NCBI GenBank assembly: GCA_014523665.1 | Contig: JAATVR010000465.1 | Span: forward strand, 1-6,241 | Source: Nitrososphaerales archaeon TH526 | Lineage (GTDB): Archaea > Thermoproteota > Nitrososphaeria > Nitrososphaerales > Nitrososphaeraceae | Direction of reading: 5' to 3' | DNA: 6,241 bases | Shown: positions 5,536 to 6,241 of the stretch, piece by piece | Position numbering within the stretch: position 1 is the first letter of the stretch | Layout: each line of letters begins with the position of its first letter | Program-made: the position numbers and the translations under genes | Notes under the pieces: generated by a model | Databases searched by the model: none | Seen by the model: the letters and a program-made list of their open reading frames with translations, nothing else | What the model was told of the DNA's origin: nothing

Positions 5536-5940
5536 TTGGGTTACAAAATTTCGAAGAATCTTAGGAATGGCGAGTCACTTCAAGTTAGATTAGGGTGGGC
5601 AATCAAAATCCAAAATATCCAATCTGATTTAGGCCTGCAGAGAACTGCGTTTCCAGACCTATGCCTAGAGGGTGATTATGTCTTCTGTTACGACCTATCA
5701 AAACAAATGGAGTTAGAAGATCTGGATAATGAATTATGGTTAAAGGAATACAAGAAGAAAAGACGCGCGCATATTCAGGAAATAGTAGATGCATCAATGT
5801 TATCTGAACAGGAGAAAGAGTGGATGGAAGAGTATGCATCAGAGTCTCCTACGCATCCAACGTATTATGCCACTAATAGATTTGTAGAAAGAGTGGTTAT
5901 GCCAAATCTATTTGATATGCGCAGGAATAGTTGTGTATAG
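5536..5940 (+). CDS. Uncharacterised protein, probably missing its true start
   Basis: From the TTG the product has 134 residues; I do not recognise a family. Visible features are an N-terminal region with alternating hydrophobic residues (LQVRLGWAIKIQNIQ, possible beta strands), PDLCLEGDYVFCYDL, a highly charged helical stretch rich in Glu and Lys (about residues 58-100, including KEYKKKRRAHIQEIV and EQEKEWMEEY), and a C-terminus with THPTYYATNRFVERVV. No signal peptide or membrane helix is present. The TTG is only the first permitted start: there is no TATA box or ribosome-binding site in front of it, and the frame runs upstream to 5371 with protein-like content. The gene may therefore be 5'-truncated, frameshifted near 5372, or a pseudogene. 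Codon content is similar to the rest of the window. Confidence 0.5.
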   Translation: MGYKISKNLRNGESLQVRLGWAIKIQNIQSDLGLQRTAFPDLCLEGDYVFCYDLSKQMELEDLDNELWLKEYKKKRRAHIQEIVDASMLSEQEKEWMEEYASESPTHPTYYATNRFVERVVMPNLFDMRRNSCV

Positions 5941-6190
5941 ATTGTCTATCCATCATTTGGTGTAAAGACTCCAGGTGTTTGCGCCTTTGACTGAGTGTGA
6001 AATTATGGACGAGGTGAAATCCCCAATTGCCAGTGACATAAAAATCATACCGGTATGAATTTTGTAGATAGGCGTTTTCAATGATTGAATACGAAATTTG
6101 CGCGCACAGAAATCCGATTTATAATTGACATTTTGAAATAGGGATCTTCACCTCAGTGCATTGATTGAAGTTGAAAACTCATCACTAACC
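5941..6190. other. Intergenic region with palindrome, no gene seen
   Basis: Frames are short in all directions. The longest with a start is a minus-strand ATG frame of 31 codons ending at about 5963, which has no recognisable features. The main structure is the palindrome at 6040-6063. Confidence 0.5.
6040..6063. promoter_or_regulatory. 24-base palindrome, operator or terminator hairpin
   Basis: TCATACCGGTATGA at 6045-6058 is a perfect 14-base palindrome. It is extended by AAAA on the left and TTTT on the right with one mismatched pair. As DNA it is a good dimeric-regulator site. As RNA it would be a short stem followed by U's, about 100 bases after the stop at 5940. The sequence alone does not decide between the two. 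Confidence 0.4.
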
Positions 6191-6197
6191 TTATATA
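6191..6197 (+). promoter_or_regulatory. TATA box near the right edge
   Basis: TTATATA within AACCTTATATAC is the best TATA-box match in the window. Its centre at about 6194 predicts a transcript start near 6220, about ten bases before the ATG at 6231. Confidence 0.55.
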
Positions 6198-6230
6198 CAA
6201 ATATGCGTTTCCTTTTCCAGATAAAATTTA

Positions 6231-6241
6231 ATGGGATTCTC
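6231..6241 (+). CDS. Start of a gene cut by the window edge
   Basis: An ATG follows the TATA box at 6191-6197 at a distance that gives a short leader. Only MGF and part of a fourth codon are visible, so nothing can be said about the product. The call depends entirely on the promoter and may be wrong. Confidence 0.3.

Noticed and set aside
5363..5593. 76-codon plus frame starting ATG at 5363
   Set aside because: Its composition is arbitrary and it overlaps the longer, more protein-like frame ending at 5940. Only its ATG may matter, if a frameshift exists.

Overview
The window is AT-rich, and its two best gene starts look archaeal. AT-rich TATA-like boxes lie about 25-30 bases before TTG and GTG start codons, leaving almost no 5' leader. 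A membrane-anchored YVTN beta-propeller protein rich in N-x-S/T sequons, stand-alone di-iron proteins and frequent gene remnants suggest an ammonia-oxidising archaeon of the Nitrososphaerales (Nitrososphaera/Nitrosocosmicus type). This assignment is an inference from style and gene families, not from a marker gene.

Layout. Positions 1-1346 are gene-poor: fragments of open frames, a small single-helix membrane protein candidate (390-578, minus) and a truncated TPR gene (695-913, minus). Positions 1347-2933 hold two plus-strand genes, a hemerythrin-like protein (1347-1922) and a metallo-beta-lactamase-fold ODP-type di-iron protein without a flavodoxin domain (2145-2933). Between them, on the minus strand, is a 40-residue CxxC...CxxC microprotein (2015-2137). 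A decayed relative of it lies at 3011-3103 in the long spacer 2934-3476. Positions 3477-4982 encode a large surface protein: signal/anchor, five 40-residue propeller repeats, a second extracellular domain, one membrane helix and a cytosolic tail with a duplicated motif. Positions 5102-5434 (minus) are a previously unmarked membrane-protein pseudogene broken by a TGA, head-to-head with an uncharacterised plus-strand gene (stop at 5940) that also lacks a good start. The right edge carries a 24-base palindrome and a convincing promoter followed by the first codons of another gene at 6231.

How the genes may work together. The two neighbouring proteins both carry complete histidine/carboxylate ligand sets for non-heme di-iron sites that in their families bind O2 or NO. 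This makes a small O2/NO-handling or sensing pair the best functional reading, although they are separated by 222 bases and need not be co-transcribed. The propeller protein is probably an independent envelope gene with its own promoter. The rest reads as an accessory region undergoing gene decay. I found no CRISPR array, tRNA, rRNA, insertion sequence or recognisable defence system.
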